37,808 nt of DNA from a virus. The DNA lies in the IMG/VR virus record IMGVR_UViG_3300050124_000011, positions 1-37,808 of that record. One strand, 5' to 3'. Within the stretch, counting starts at the first letter, position 1. Every line of letters starts with the position of its first letter. Position numbers and translations under genes: made by a program. This document shows positions 1 through 8,821 of this stretch, one piece after another. The notes under the pieces are model-generated. The model saw nothing but the letters and a program-made list of their open reading frames with translations. It was not told the origin of the DNA and ran no database searches.

Positions 1-311
1 GCCTTTACGGTCTGCGTGGTCGAAACTGTGATCGGCGTGGCGTAAGTGCTGGTCGTGCCGCCCGAGCAGAGGTTGGCTGATTCAGTGGGCGTAGTGCCAT
101 CTGTCGTATAGCAAAGGACCGCGAGAGAGGTCGCAGTGGAGATCGTCACCGTCTGCGTGGAGGTGTAGGTTCCCGCCGCGGGCGAGAAGGTGGGCGTGGC
201 TGCTGTGGAAGAACCGCCCATGCCCGCAGTAGCCGCTGTCCATTGGCCGATGGTGTACTGGCCGAAGGCAGGAGCCGCGAGAAGTCCGAGAATGAAAATT
301 AGTCTTTTCAT
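1..311 (-). CDS. Secreted chitobiase/HEX-C-domain protein, putative tail fibre (3' end outside window)
   Basis: This partial gene runs off the left edge, and 103 residues are visible. It starts with a Sec signal peptide: basic MKR, a hydrophobic stretch to about residue 15, and a likely cleavage after AFG (residue 17). Residues about 40-103 match the chitobiase/beta-hexosaminidase C-terminal-type module (CHB_HEX_C), with the signature SPAAGTYTS...QTVTIS and YTTDGTTPT. That family is a beta-sandwich found in secreted carbohydrate-active and surface proteins. The start codon overlaps the stop of the tail-fibre gene as ATGA and there is no clear Shine-Dalgarno site, so translational coupling is likely. 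A role in surface or glycan binding is inferred from the domain and the position. The visible part contains no catalytic domain. Confidence 0.75.
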   Translation of the reverse strand, partial: MKRLIFILGLLAAPAFGQYTIGQWTAATAGMGGSSTAATPTFSPAAGTYTSTQTVTISTATSLAVLCYTTDGTTPTESANLCSGGTTSTYATPITVSTTQTVK

Positions 312-3300
312 CGTGCCGTCACGTTAAAAGTAACCGCGCCCGGGGTTGAGATCGTTGTCGCAGTCTGGTTGCAAATCTTGTAATTCAAGTATCCTGCCGT
401 TGGCCACGTGTCTAAAATCAAGCCCCCCGTGCTTCCCCATCCCGTCGCGGCGCTGGTATCCGCGCTGGGTGTAATGACGAAAGTCATAGCGGTGGTGACG
501 CTGGCCATGGCCACCTGCACCGTACTGTTGCAGGTATTGGCCGAGACAGACCCAGTGCTGGTGGTAAAGGTTGTGGGAGCTATCTGGATCACCGCGCCTG
601 CCGCTGACGGTGTCGCTGCTGGGAGGTTCGCCGCTAGTACAAGCCCGCTCGTCAGCGTGAGGCAATCGCTTCCTGTTGTGCCTGCCGTGCAATTGGCTGG
701 GGTGTATGTCAATGCCGTCGTCACCTGCGAGGATGTCAATGTGCCGCCGTAGGTCTGTGCTGAGAACCATGTTGCAAGGTCAAGCGCAACGGGATCAATT
801 GCGCTTCCGGTCGGCTGCCAAGAGTAGACGAAATAATGGCCGGTGGTTGTGGGGCTAGCAATGAAGGCCGTAGTTCCCGCTGCGCTCTGGTAAGGCGCTG
901 AACCCACCGCGCCCCCCGCTGTGTTCGTAGCTGTGACTGCCGCTGTCGCGTTAGCGACTGCCGTGGTGCTTATTACCGCAACCACCTGAGCCGCTGATGC
1001 CGCTGCTGGAGCCGCACTGCCCGCCCAATACTCCAAGCCAGTGAACGGAGTCGTGCCGCTTACCGCTGTGCCAGTTGCCGCGTAGTAGGTTGGGCTCCAG
1101 GCCGTGCCGCTGTTGACGGTACCAGAGCCACTCCCGCTAGGCGTTGCCCATGTATTGTCGCCGCGTAGATAGGTAGTGGACCCAGGCGTACCCGTTGCCG
1201 CGAGATCGGCTATCGCAATCAGCGAGCTAGTCATTGCCGATTCGTTCACGCCGTCGCCTGTCGCCGGAGCCGCTGCGTGGAGGATGCCCGCCGTGATGGT
1301 CGCTGGCATCTTAAACACGTAGGCCGTTCCGCCTGTAACCGGGGCTGCGAATCCTGCGGAGTTTGCGGGGAGTGCAGGGATAATGCCCGTACCTGCTGGC
1401 AAACTCAATGCGGAGGGTGTCGTGCCGGTAAGCTGAACGCTCGTGAACGTGCCTGCTGCTGGAGTCGTTGCGCCAATGACCGTTCCGTCGATCGTGCCGC
1501 CCGTAATGGCTACAGAGGCGGGGTTGTAGGGATTGGCGACTGAGATCGCACCGCTGGAATTGCTGATCGTGGTCCCATCCGGCTTCACGCCGCCCAGGGT
1601 AGACGAGGTTGCTGTTGGCAGAGTATACGCTGATGGCACCGCGCCGCCGTCTATGATCGACGTGCCCGCAGTATTGCCCATCACGGCCAAATGACCTACC
1701 GTTGCTCCGCTACCGGGGCCCGTGACTGGATTGGTCAGTGTGGCTTGCTTGCCGTTCAACTGCGACTGAATGCTGCTCGTAGGGTCCACGTAACCCATCA
1801 CCGTGGGCGTCACGCCGTCCAGCGTCTTGTTGGTAAGCGTCTGCGTGTCTGTGGTGCCGACAATGGTTCCAGAGGGTGCTGTGAGCGATGTGCCCCAGGC
1901 TGAGCCGGTAGAAACGCCAATTCCCGTACCAGGGTAAGTCATGCTGCCGCTCGGCATACAACTACCGCCAGAACTGGTGAGGCATTTGAGTTGGTGCGCA
2001 GTAGAATCCAGATACAGACGGTCGTAGGTGGATGCTGGATTGGCCGGAGCCGCTATCTCCAGCGCGTCCTGAAAGCTGGTTCCCGCTCCGCCGTTGAAGC
2101 CTGTGCCGCTGCCGCCCCCAGAAACACAAGGTGATCCCGTATCTTCTAAGCTGCCTATCGTGTCCGCGAATTCAACGCAATCCCCTAGAGTAGTCGTTGG
2201 GGAATTCAACCCAGCAATAGCTTGAGGCATTCCACCATTACTGTACATCACCCAGCGGTTGCCGTAGGCGCTGGACGGCCATAGCCCGTAGTACCCCGAG
2301 CCGCAATCGCTACAGGGTTCTGAAAGCGTTCCTTGAGTGAAAAGCCCCCAATTAAGATTCACGCCATTAATGGGAGAAGGTCGAAAAGAAATAGGTGTTA
2401 TGCTATCAGTTACGTCAAGCACATCGAGAGTTCCAGCACTAGTAGCATTCGGCTCTAAACGCCAATCTTTTCCACCGCTAATTTTAACTGGAAAATCAAT
2501 GTAATCGGGGATGTGGGGCGTACTGATGGTCGGGCCTATGATGCCCCCTGAATTTATGGTTAATATGTTCGTCCGGGTACGGGGATTTGTACCCGCTGTT
2601 TCCGTGTCCACAGTAAAAGCTGAATCAGTAAACTCTTCGCATAATCCGGGTAATGTAATATCGTAAAGATTCACCGTTGAGCCAGACACCGCCTTGCCGT
2701 TAACGCAAAAATCCCATACGTTTCCCACATAGGGAGCCCCATAACTAAAGGCGAGCGTATAATCTGGGTCTTGCACGGTCGTGGTCGGTCCCGACGTGTT
2801 GATATAACATCCGTGAAGCCCTGCCGGTTCATAAATATCGCACAGTTGGCTGTCTACGAAAGTCCCTGAAGAATAAGCCCCACCGGGAAATCCCCAGCCG
2901 TCCATGATGTTGTCGTGAGTGTAAACATGGTAGCAAGTGGACGTGCAATCAAAAATCGTGCCATTCGATCCCTCAAAATCTACACTCTCCACGGTAAGGC
3001 CGAGAACACTTGTCAGGACAAATGCAGGATTTGAACCGCCAGCCACCGGAGCAATTGATCCTCCGTGAAAAGATATTGTCGCCTGCCCTGAATTATCTAT
3101 TACGCTTCCGATTTGATTCCCTATGAAGGTCTGAGTCGTGACTGGGAACGAATCCCCATTCCCCTGAATATTGACTGTGTTAAAAGTGTTACTCTCGTAT
3201 ACACCCTCGTAGCTTCCGATGTTGAGAACGCTCGGTGAGAAAATATAGAGGTCGTAACTGCCAGAAACAACATTAGTGACCACGCTTGTATTGTTATCTA

Positions 3301-4069
3301 GCTTGACATGAACGGACCCGTCTACGAAAATGCCTTTCGAGCTGGCAACTGAATTCATATCGAGGCCACAATTATCGACCTCAACCGCGTTGTTTGTATT
3401 CCCGACCGCGATATGAATGATACCCCCCCCACCATTTTTTAGAACAACCCCCGCCGCGCACTGAAGACTGACGCCGCTGGTTGTGATGTTAAAAAGATAG
3501 CCCCCAATCGGCCCCGTCATGTTATTTGTGACAACGTAAGTCCCCGGAGTTGAAAGGGTATTCGTTGATCCGCTCGTAAGAGGCCCGATGAGAACAGGTC
3601 CGACTGTCACGCTGCTCGGAAAAATCACGTTCTCGTTGACGATGTTCGTTGCCGCCCCTGCTGCTGTGGTTGCGCCCGTGCCACCCTGTGCGATTGTGCA
3701 GGCTCCGCTAACGCCGCATCCTGAACCGGTGGCGCCGATTGAAACAGCCTGATCAGCATAGGTCAGCGTCCCGGTGTATTGGCTCCAGTAAACTACCGTC
3801 ACGCACCCCGGTGCAGTATAGGCGTAAGCGTGACCAAACCCATCCGTGTATACAGGCTGCGAGATTGCGCCGCCGGTAGCGGTGGAATAAAGTTGTGCCT
3901 GCCCACTATAGGCAGTTCCACACGCAGATTGAGCGTAGACATTTACCTTTGCGCCTGCGATAGCCTGCCCTTGCGCGTTCTGAAGGCTAAAGTCCAAACG
4001 ACCATAGGTTTGGCAGAGGGCCAGCGGCGCTCCGATAAGAAACATGATTACCCAAATGAAACGCCGCAT
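308..4069 (-). CDS. Tail fibre/tail spike with N-terminal signal peptide and beta-helix
   Basis: The product has 1253 residues. The ATG at 4069 is chosen because AGGAGGG lies six bases upstream, and longer reading would run into the endonuclease gene. Residues 1-20 form a Sec-like signal (MRRF, then hydrophobic WVIMFLIGAPLAL, then CQ). Residues about 22-120 look like a transthyretin/carboxypeptidase-regulatory-like beta-sandwich with a TDGFGHAYAY turn, typical of phage fibre N-termini. GGTGATTAAGAATN near residue 130 is a common fibre repeat. Residues about 150-420 are rich in short beta-strands, like pectin-lyase beta-helices. The remaining 800 residues are Gly/Ala/Thr/Ser-rich fibre repeats. 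A receptor-binding or depolymerase role is inferred; I cannot see catalytic residues with certainty. Confidence 0.85.
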   Translation of the reverse strand: MRRFIWVIMFLIGAPLALCQTYGRLDFSLQNAQGQAIAGAKVNVYAQSACGTAYSGQAQLYSTATGGAISQPVYTDGFGHAYAYTAPGCVTVVYWSQYTGTLTYADQAVSIGATGSGCGVSGACTIAQGGTGATTAAGAATNIVNENVIFPSSVTVGPVLIGPLTSGSTNTLSTPGTYVVTNNMTGPIGGYLFNITTSGVSLQCAAGVVLKNGGGGIIHIAVGNTNNAVEVDNCGLDMNSVASSKGIFVDGSVHVKLDNNTSVVTNVVSGSYDLYIFSPSVLNIGSYEGVYESNTFNTVNIQGNGDSFPVTTQTFIGNQIGSVIDNSGQATISFHGGSIAPVAGGSNPAFVLTSVLGLTVESVDFEGSNGTIFDCTSTCYHVYTHDNIMDGWGFPGGAYSSGTFVDSQLCDIYEPAGLHGCYINTSGPTTTVQDPDYTLAFSYGAPYVGNVWDFCVNGKAVSGSTVNLYDITLPGLCEEFTDSAFTVDTETAGTNPRTRTNILTINSGGIIGPTISTPHIPDYIDFPVKISGGKDWRLEPNATSAGTLDVLDVTDSITPISFRPSPINGVNLNWGLFTQGTLSEPCSDCGSGYYGLWPSSAYGNRWVMYSNGGMPQAIAGLNSPTTTLGDCVEFADTIGSLEDTGSPCVSGGGSGTGFNGGAGTSFQDALEIAAPANPASTYDRLYLDSTAHQLKCLTSSGGSCMPSGSMTYPGTGIGVSTGSAWGTSLTAPSGTIVGTTDTQTLTNKTLDGVTPTVMGYVDPTSSIQSQLNGKQATLTNPVTGPGSGATVGHLAVMGNTAGTSIIDGGAVPSAYTLPTATSSTLGGVKPDGTTISNSSGAISVANPYNPASVAITGGTIDGTVIGATTPAAGTFTSVQLTGTTPSALSLPAGTGIIPALPANSAGFAAPVTGGTAYVFKMPATITAGILHAAAPATGDGVNESAMTSSLIAIADLAATGTPGSTTYLRGDNTWATPSGSGSGTVNSGTAWSPTYYAATGTAVSGTTPFTGLEYWAGSAAPAAASAAQVVAVISTTAVANATAAVTATNTAGGAVGSAPYQSAAGTTAFIASPTTTGHYFVYSWQPTGSAIDPVALDLATWFSAQTYGGTLTSSQVTTALTYTPANCTAGTTGSDCLTLTSGLVLAANLPAATPSAAGAVIQIAPTTFTTSTGSVSANTCNSTVQVAMASVTTAMTFVITPSADTSAATGWGSTGGLILDTWPTAGYLNYKICNQTATTISTPGAVTFNVTAR

Positions 4070-4077
4070 GATCCCTC

Positions 4078-4800
4078 CTAATACCTGTTCGTAGCGCCGC
4101 ATGAATGGCGCTTGCTTCGTTCTCTTGCGCAGAGCATTATGCCGCAACCATGGCAAGGTAGTTCCTTCCGCGGAGGGGCACCACGATTTATCTGTCTTAC
4201 AGCAGCAGCCCTTATCTTTGTCCGTGTTTCCTCAGAATGTCCGCGTTTATGGTGTCCCGCTGCATAAGCAGCCTTAAGGCTTTCTGATTGCTTCTGGCGT
4301 GTTTCTTTGGAGGCAATTCTTCCGCGTATAGCATCCGCTTGGCGTTGTCTCCATTGTTCGGTTCGAGGATGTCCCTTGCGCCCTGTCATCTTTGCTGAAT
4401 AATTCTCTTTGAATAAAGGGTTAGACCATTTCTCTTTCATCATCTCGCTATGGCGAAGGACCCATTCCGCTGATTGATGGTGAAGGCCGCGCTTACCTTT
4501 GTTATATGGGATGCGTCCAGACGGACCCTCGCCGCCATCAGTGAGATTGCGCAGGCAGCCTGTTTTCCTATCAATTCTTCCGTACAAGGAAATGAGCCTT
4601 TTTTCTTCCTCCCACGCTGAACATTCAGACAAATTTTCGGCAACAAAAATGATGAGGGACTTATCCTCAGGAGGTCGAACCCGATGATATTTACTGAACG
4701 CCCTCATCTTTTTCCCTTTGCCTACATAGTAGGGAGTTCCAACATTCCCATACTTTGATCTTTTCGCCCTCAAATACATGTACACATAGAAGTTATCCAT
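4078..4800 (-). CDS. Free-standing GIY-YIG homing endonuclease with NUMOD3 repeats
   Basis: The product has 240 residues. The GIY-YIG nuclease domain occupies residues 1-95, with YVY (5-7) and YYVGKG (24-29) as the two core strands, a catalytic-type Arg at 33, a Glu cluster at 64-66 and the NLTDGGEG loop at 85-92 seen in phage GIY-YIG enzymes. NUMOD3-type DNA-binding repeats follow at about 98-107, 138-162 and 184-202. A C-terminal CxxC-x4-C-x9-C cluster (C216, C219, C224, C234) probably binds zinc. Enzymes of this family nick or cut DNA to copy their own gene into new sites. It sits between two virion genes, and no intron or intein is visible around it. Its stop codon is nine bases ahead of the tail-fibre ATG. 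Confidence 0.88.
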   Translation of the reverse strand: MDNFYVYMYLRAKRSKYGNVGTPYYVGKGKKMRAFSKYHRVRPPEDKSLIIFVAENLSECSAWEEEKRLISLYGRIDRKTGCLRNLTDGGEGPSGRIPYNKGKRGLHHQSAEWVLRHSEMMKEKWSNPLFKENYSAKMTGRKGHPRTEQWRQRQADAIRGRIASKETRQKQSESLKAAYAAGHHKRGHSEETRTKIRAAAVRQINRGAPPRKELPCHGCGIMLCARERSKRHSCGATNRY

Positions 4801-4806
4801 ACGTAC

Positions 4807-4835
4807 ATTATAGCACTAGGCAAACAAAGTTACAA
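4807..4835 (-). promoter_or_regulatory. Promoter for the homing endonuclease gene
   Basis: On the minus strand there is TTGTAA, a 17-base spacer and a perfect TATAAT. The -10 ends six bases before the ATG at 4800, so the expected transcription start falls at or next to the ATG and the mRNA would be leaderless. No Shine-Dalgarno sequence is present. The promoter overlaps the last codons of the upstream virion gene. Confidence 0.6.
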
Positions 4836-5592
4836 CAAGCCCAGTAGTGCCATCGCCGCCGGTCATTGAGAGCACTTTCGCCCGCAAGAATTTTCCCATA
4901 ATGAATGAATATTCCGCGCCCGATTGTGTAACCGAGCTGCTGACAATCGTGGCCAGGTTTCCACTTGCGGCCACTACTGCTGTCGCCAGACATCCTTGCA
5001 CGTTCGCAAGGGTGTAGTATCGCGCATCCTGGTCAACGTTTGCCGCCTGAAGCACGACGACTGCGGCGCTGGGCAATGTTCCGCTCCAGACCGCTTCCGC
5101 AAAGAGGCAGCGTGAATTATCGGAATCATCAGGCGTGAAGGTCTGTGCTACCGGGATAGAGGCGGCGCCGGACGTGACAATGTCAGGATATTCATACGGC
5201 CACACGACGAGCGAACCATGAGCGACGGCAATCGAAAGGCTAGTCGTGTTCGCGTAGCTGATTGTCCCCGCGCCAGTTGAGTCAAGCGTGACTGCGGTAA
5301 CGATTGCCGGATCGGTGTTGAATCCAGTTTGCGTCAATCCGCGGACGCCCATCACGGCCCCAACTACGGGAATAGGCGCAACTCCGGTCACATAGTCAGT
5401 GCCGCCCCCGCCAGAGCGAAGGACGACAGTAGCTGTTCCGTGTGTGCCATCCCCGGCGATATGCGTTATATCGAACAGGAACGGCTCAGTGTGCGCGTCG
5501 AGATTACCAAACAGGTAGATCGGCGTAACACCGGTCTGCATCCGAAGCGTGTTCTTGTACGGTGGGCCAAATGCAGTAGTTTTGTAAAGCAT
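4816..5592 (-). CDS. Virion structural protein, beta-rich, function unknown
   Basis: The product has 258 residues, and its ATG follows AGGAGG at good spacing. The sequence is dominated by short Val/Thr/Gly/Ala beta-strands with few charged residues, typical of phage decoration, tail or fibre-base proteins. I recognise no named domain. A stretch near residues 140-225 (PVAQTFTPDDSDNSRCLFAEAV onward, read in parts) resembles a jelly-roll-like shell. It lies between the putative ejection proteins and the fibre module. That position makes a fibre-attachment or tail accessory protein plausible, but this is inference from position only. Confidence 0.65.
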   Translation of the reverse strand: MLYKTTAFGPPYKNTLRMQTGVTPIYLFGNLDAHTEPFLFDITHIAGDGTHGTATVVLRSGGGGTDYVTGVAPIPVVGAVMGVRGLTQTGFNTDPAIVTAVTLDSTGAGTISYANTTSLSIAVAHGSLVVWPYEYPDIVTSGAASIPVAQTFTPDDSDNSRCLFAEAVWSGTLPSAAVVVLQAANVDQDARYYTLANVQGCLATAVVAASGNLATIVSSSVTQSGAEYSFIMGKFLRAKVLSMTGGDGTTGLVVTLFA

Positions 5593-5624
5593 AAATCCTC
5601 CTGTGCTACAATCTGGTTGTGTTT

Positions 5625-7385
5625 CTACTTCTCATCGTCGGATTCCTTTTTTGGCTCTTTGTTGTAGATACCGCTGACTGCCGCAGTTGGGCGGAAGAGG
5701 GGCGGAAGTTCAGTACCAAGTCCTCTTCCGGCATTGTAAAGACCCCACCCAGCCGTTGACTTGACCGGAACAGTATCAGCCAATAAAGGAATCATCCCCG
5801 CGTATGGGTGCCCTGTCATATAACCTAAGCCCCCAATACCTGATTCAAATGCGCGGCGTCCAATTTGGGTCAACGGAGCGGAGCCGGTATCGGCCCTTTG
5901 TGCTGCACGATTCGCCAAGCGCAGCGATCCTTGGAAGATTTGGTTCTGCGGCTTCGCCTCTGGTATCACGTCTGTCAACATGCCGCCAAGACGCCCGACC
6001 TGCTCCTGCCTCACATCATTCAACCCAATCGGCTCTTGCGAGTTCCACCGCGCCTGTTTTGCGATTGAGCGCTTGAGACTAAACACATCATTGGGCGTGT
6101 AATAAGGCTTCCCTGGAACAGTTGAATTGCTCATCGGAGGCGGTTGTTTCCTCCATACTCCATTGAATTGACCAGGGCCGCCGCGTTCTCCGGGAATTTC
6201 CCCCATGTATTGTGCTTGTCCCATCCCTGGATGATCCCCAAACTCTGTCTGCCTGATTCCCGTATCAGCAGAGGCCAGCCTTCCTGGAAACTCCCCTTGC
6301 ATACCTGGAGCCATAGGCGTGCTCAATGTTGGGGCTTGGAGTTGCAGTTGGCCAGGTCTGTTCGCTTGTGTTAAACGAATAGGTTCAGAAGGTCTACCTT
6401 CGATATACGGAGAGTCCGCCAACGGTACTTCTTGTACTGGAGGAGCTAGAAAACCCCTAATTGGAGAGGGCAACCTTCCACTAGGAGGGCGCGACATCAT
6501 GCGATAGCGATATTCTCCTATCAGCGGACTAGCCCCCGTAGCACCCGGCCCCTCCTGTTCTGCTTCATAGACTGATAGCGGTTGCTCAAGTTGACTGCGC
6601 ACACTTGTCTCTGGAAAACCCACTCCTTTCGCCGTCGCCGTATCGTAGAGATTCCCTAGTTTTGCCCCAGCGCGCGCATTTACGCCTTCTGCATTTCTTG
6701 CCAAACCACCCATCGTCCAAGCCGGTTTTCCTCCACCAGCGAGATAACCACCTGCCGGGTTCGCGCCGTGGCTGAAATCTGGCTTTGTTGCCCCAACCGT
6801 TCGATTCAGGATACCTTCGCCGGAGCGCTTCAATCCGCCCGTCACTGCGTCAGAGATTGGCCGAGTGATCCTTCCAGCCGTGTCTCCCATAACCATCGGG
6901 GCAACCTGCAACGCAGTTCCGGCCAGCGTCCCCATTGCGCCCGGATTTGTTGCCACATCGCCAATCCTACTCAGGTAAGATTCATCTGGAGTTGAGGCCG
7001 GTGCTTGCTCGCTGGCACGCATCATGCCAGGACCAGCGAACGGAATTGCTGAGATTGCATGGACCCCCGCCTCGGCAGGATTGCCCGCGCGCAAGGCATC
7101 TACACCCTTACCGAGTTCGTCGGTACTTCGCATAAATCCGCGTCCAAGCCCCTCGGCTAATGCTACGGGAGGATAGCTCTCGATGGCTGAACGGATGGGA
7201 TGTTCTTGTCGTTCTGCTTCTTCTTCCTTACCAATGCCAAAAGTATGGCCGAGGCTTTCAAAGAAGCTGGGCGGTTCAGCGGAAGAGGATAAGGGTCTAC
7301 CTTGAGCATCGTATTCAACGCCTGTCGGGGTTGGAGGCAGAGGCTTTCCCTGAGCGTCATACTCTATTGCTTGGGCGGCTGCCAT
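5625..7385 (-). CDS. Putative internal virion/ejection protein
   Basis: The product has 586 residues, and its ATG follows AAGGGATC and an upstream GGAGG. Its N-terminus carries two copies of a short unit, EYDAQGKPL (residues 8-16) and EYDAQGRPL (23-31), followed by a proline-rich linker. A Gly/Ala/Met-rich region at about 75-200 could form amphipathic or membrane-active helices, and a Pro/Gln-rich low-complexity middle follows. The position between the hub and the fibres, and the composition, fit the large internal core or ejected proteins of podoviruses. No lytic transglycosylase motif is visible. The start overlaps the end of the preceding gene by 22 bases. Confidence 0.65.
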   Translation of the reverse strand: MAAAQAIEYDAQGKPLPPTPTGVEYDAQGRPLSSSAEPPSFFESLGHTFGIGKEEEAERQEHPIRSAIESYPPVALAEGLGRGFMRSTDELGKGVDALRAGNPAEAGVHAISAIPFAGPGMMRASEQAPASTPDESYLSRIGDVATNPGAMGTLAGTALQVAPMVMGDTAGRITRPISDAVTGGLKRSGEGILNRTVGATKPDFSHGANPAGGYLAGGGKPAWTMGGLARNAEGVNARAGAKLGNLYDTATAKGVGFPETSVRSQLEQPLSVYEAEQEGPGATGASPLIGEYRYRMMSRPPSGRLPSPIRGFLAPPVQEVPLADSPYIEGRPSEPIRLTQANRPGQLQLQAPTLSTPMAPGMQGEFPGRLASADTGIRQTEFGDHPGMGQAQYMGEIPGERGGPGQFNGVWRKQPPPMSNSTVPGKPYYTPNDVFSLKRSIAKQARWNSQEPIGLNDVRQEQVGRLGGMLTDVIPEAKPQNQIFQGSLRLANRAAQRADTGSAPLTQIGRRAFESGIGGLGYMTGHPYAGMIPLLADTVPVKSTAGWGLYNAGRGLGTELPPLFRPTAAVSGIYNKEPKKESDDEK

Positions 7386-8821
7386 GATCCCTTACCTCCA
7401 TTTCCTTGAGGATTCCAGTTGTAGCCGGAAGGAACACCAGCTGGCCGCTGTGGCGATGCGCCAGGCGCTGATTGATTGCCACCTCCCTGTGTTCCTTCAT
7501 CGATGCTATTCAAAATAGTGCGCGCACGCTGCACGATAGCCCTATGTTGCTTCGGATCATCCGAATCGATTAACTCGCCTGCTGCCTGACTCAAGGCCTC
7601 CTGTTTGACGTTCAATTTTTGTGAAACAGACTGTACAAGAGATCGTATCTGTTGGCGTTGAGACGGCGTGATACTATTAGCCTTCGATGGGTCTGTTTGC
7701 CACTTGTTTACGCTAGCCTGGAGTGATTGCCAGTTAGAACGACCTCCCACAATGCGCGAAATTTCAGCCTCATTCATGCGTAGGCCTGACCCTTGACCGC
7801 CAGCCATGATGGTGAGCAATTCAGGAGCCATGAGGGCGTCAGCCTGTGGAGAGTTCTGATTGATGGTATCTTGCAAGCGGCCCATACGCATAGTCATTTG
7901 CGAGATTGGATTAGTTAGTTTGTCAAGTTCTCCTTGATTGTATTGGAAACTCCTGTCGGCTCGCGCATCTCCGCTTTTTCCTGCGGCTTCCTGTTTAATG
8001 GTTATAGACTGTGCTCCTTGACCACGGCTGATGACATTGTTTAAAGACCCGGCCAATTGCGCGGCATCTGCAGAAGGCATTCCAGCTTTGAACTGGCCTT
8101 TAGGAAGATGATATTGATCTGCGATTTTATCCCATATTGCATTGCGGGAATCAGCATCTTGTTGTGTCAAGGGTTTTGCAAGAACTTGCTGATATTCTTG
8201 CGCTGTCCCATTCGGATTCTGTTGATGCCATAATTCAAAATCCGATGTGGCAAGAGGATTGTATGCGCGATAAGTCTGCGCGCCTTGCAGTGCCTCTTCG
8301 CTCGCGGTTTTTCCTGGCATCTCGGCTGCTTCTTCGCTGAAATTCGCCGCCTGCGCAGCTTCCAGCCCGCGCTTGCTGGCCGCGTCCTGCTCAGTCACGT
8401 CCTGCTGTTGGAGACCGGCGAGTTGTTTTGCGCGGATTGGGTTCGCTTCAGGTCCGATGCCTGACTGACCAAGCGAGTGTGTGATGAGTTCTGTTTCGCC
8501 CGGCGCAACAATATCTCCGGCCACACGTCCAGCAATACCTGCTACGTGGCGCAAATTCTGCCAGAACCCCTCCGGCTTCTGAAGCATCTTCGACTGCAAA
8601 TCCTGTTCCTGCTGCTGGCGCGGGCTGGTGACAATTGGCCTTAATTGTCCCATTCCCTGCGTATTTGTCGAGCCAAGAGCGGGCAGTCCACCCAGTGAAG
8701 GCAAGCCGCCCGAAGGCGGACTAGCATCCGGCTTGCCACCCATCAGTGGAAGCATCGGCGGCTGACTGCCCATCGTGCGCTTAAGGTCATCAGGACTCGG
8801 AATGATTGATGTGAGGCCCAT
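7364..8821 (-). CDS. Putative internal virion protein, helical
   Basis: The product has 485 residues. The first 70 are Pro/Gly/Met-rich and look disordered. The rest is mostly Gln/Ala-rich helix, including a long predicted helical region around residues 130-450. I recognise no conserved domain. The ATG at 8821 overlaps the stop of the preceding gene (TAATG) and follows GGAGGGGGG. Together with its neighbours on both sides it resembles the set of two to four ejected core proteins encoded after the hub in P22- and T7-like phages. This assignment rests on order and composition, not on homology I can name. Confidence 0.65.
   Translation of the reverse strand: MGLTSIIPSPDDLKRTMGSQPPMLPLMGGKPDASPPSGGLPSLGGLPALGSTNTQGMGQLRPIVTSPRQQQEQDLQSKMLQKPEGFWQNLRHVAGIAGRVAGDIVAPGETELITHSLGQSGIGPEANPIRAKQLAGLQQQDVTEQDAASKRGLEAAQAANFSEEAAEMPGKTASEEALQGAQTYRAYNPLATSDFELWHQQNPNGTAQEYQQVLAKPLTQQDADSRNAIWDKIADQYHLPKGQFKAGMPSADAAQLAGSLNNVISRGQGAQSITIKQEAAGKSGDARADRSFQYNQGELDKLTNPISQMTMRMGRLQDTINQNSPQADALMAPELLTIMAGGQGSGLRMNEAEISRIVGGRSNWQSLQASVNKWQTDPSKANSITPSQRQQIRSLVQSVSQKLNVKQEALSQAAGELIDSDDPKQHRAIVQRARTILNSIDEGTQGGGNQSAPGASPQRPAGVPSGYNWNPQGNGGKGSWQPPKQ

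Noticed and set aside
408-752. 114-codon plus-strand frame inside the fibre gene
   Set aside because: Shadow of the repetitive minus-strand fibre sequence.
4067-4156. Longer fibre start at 4156
   Set aside because: It would overlap the endonuclease gene by 79 bases, ignores the AGGAGGG site and adds a basic stretch unrelated to fibres.
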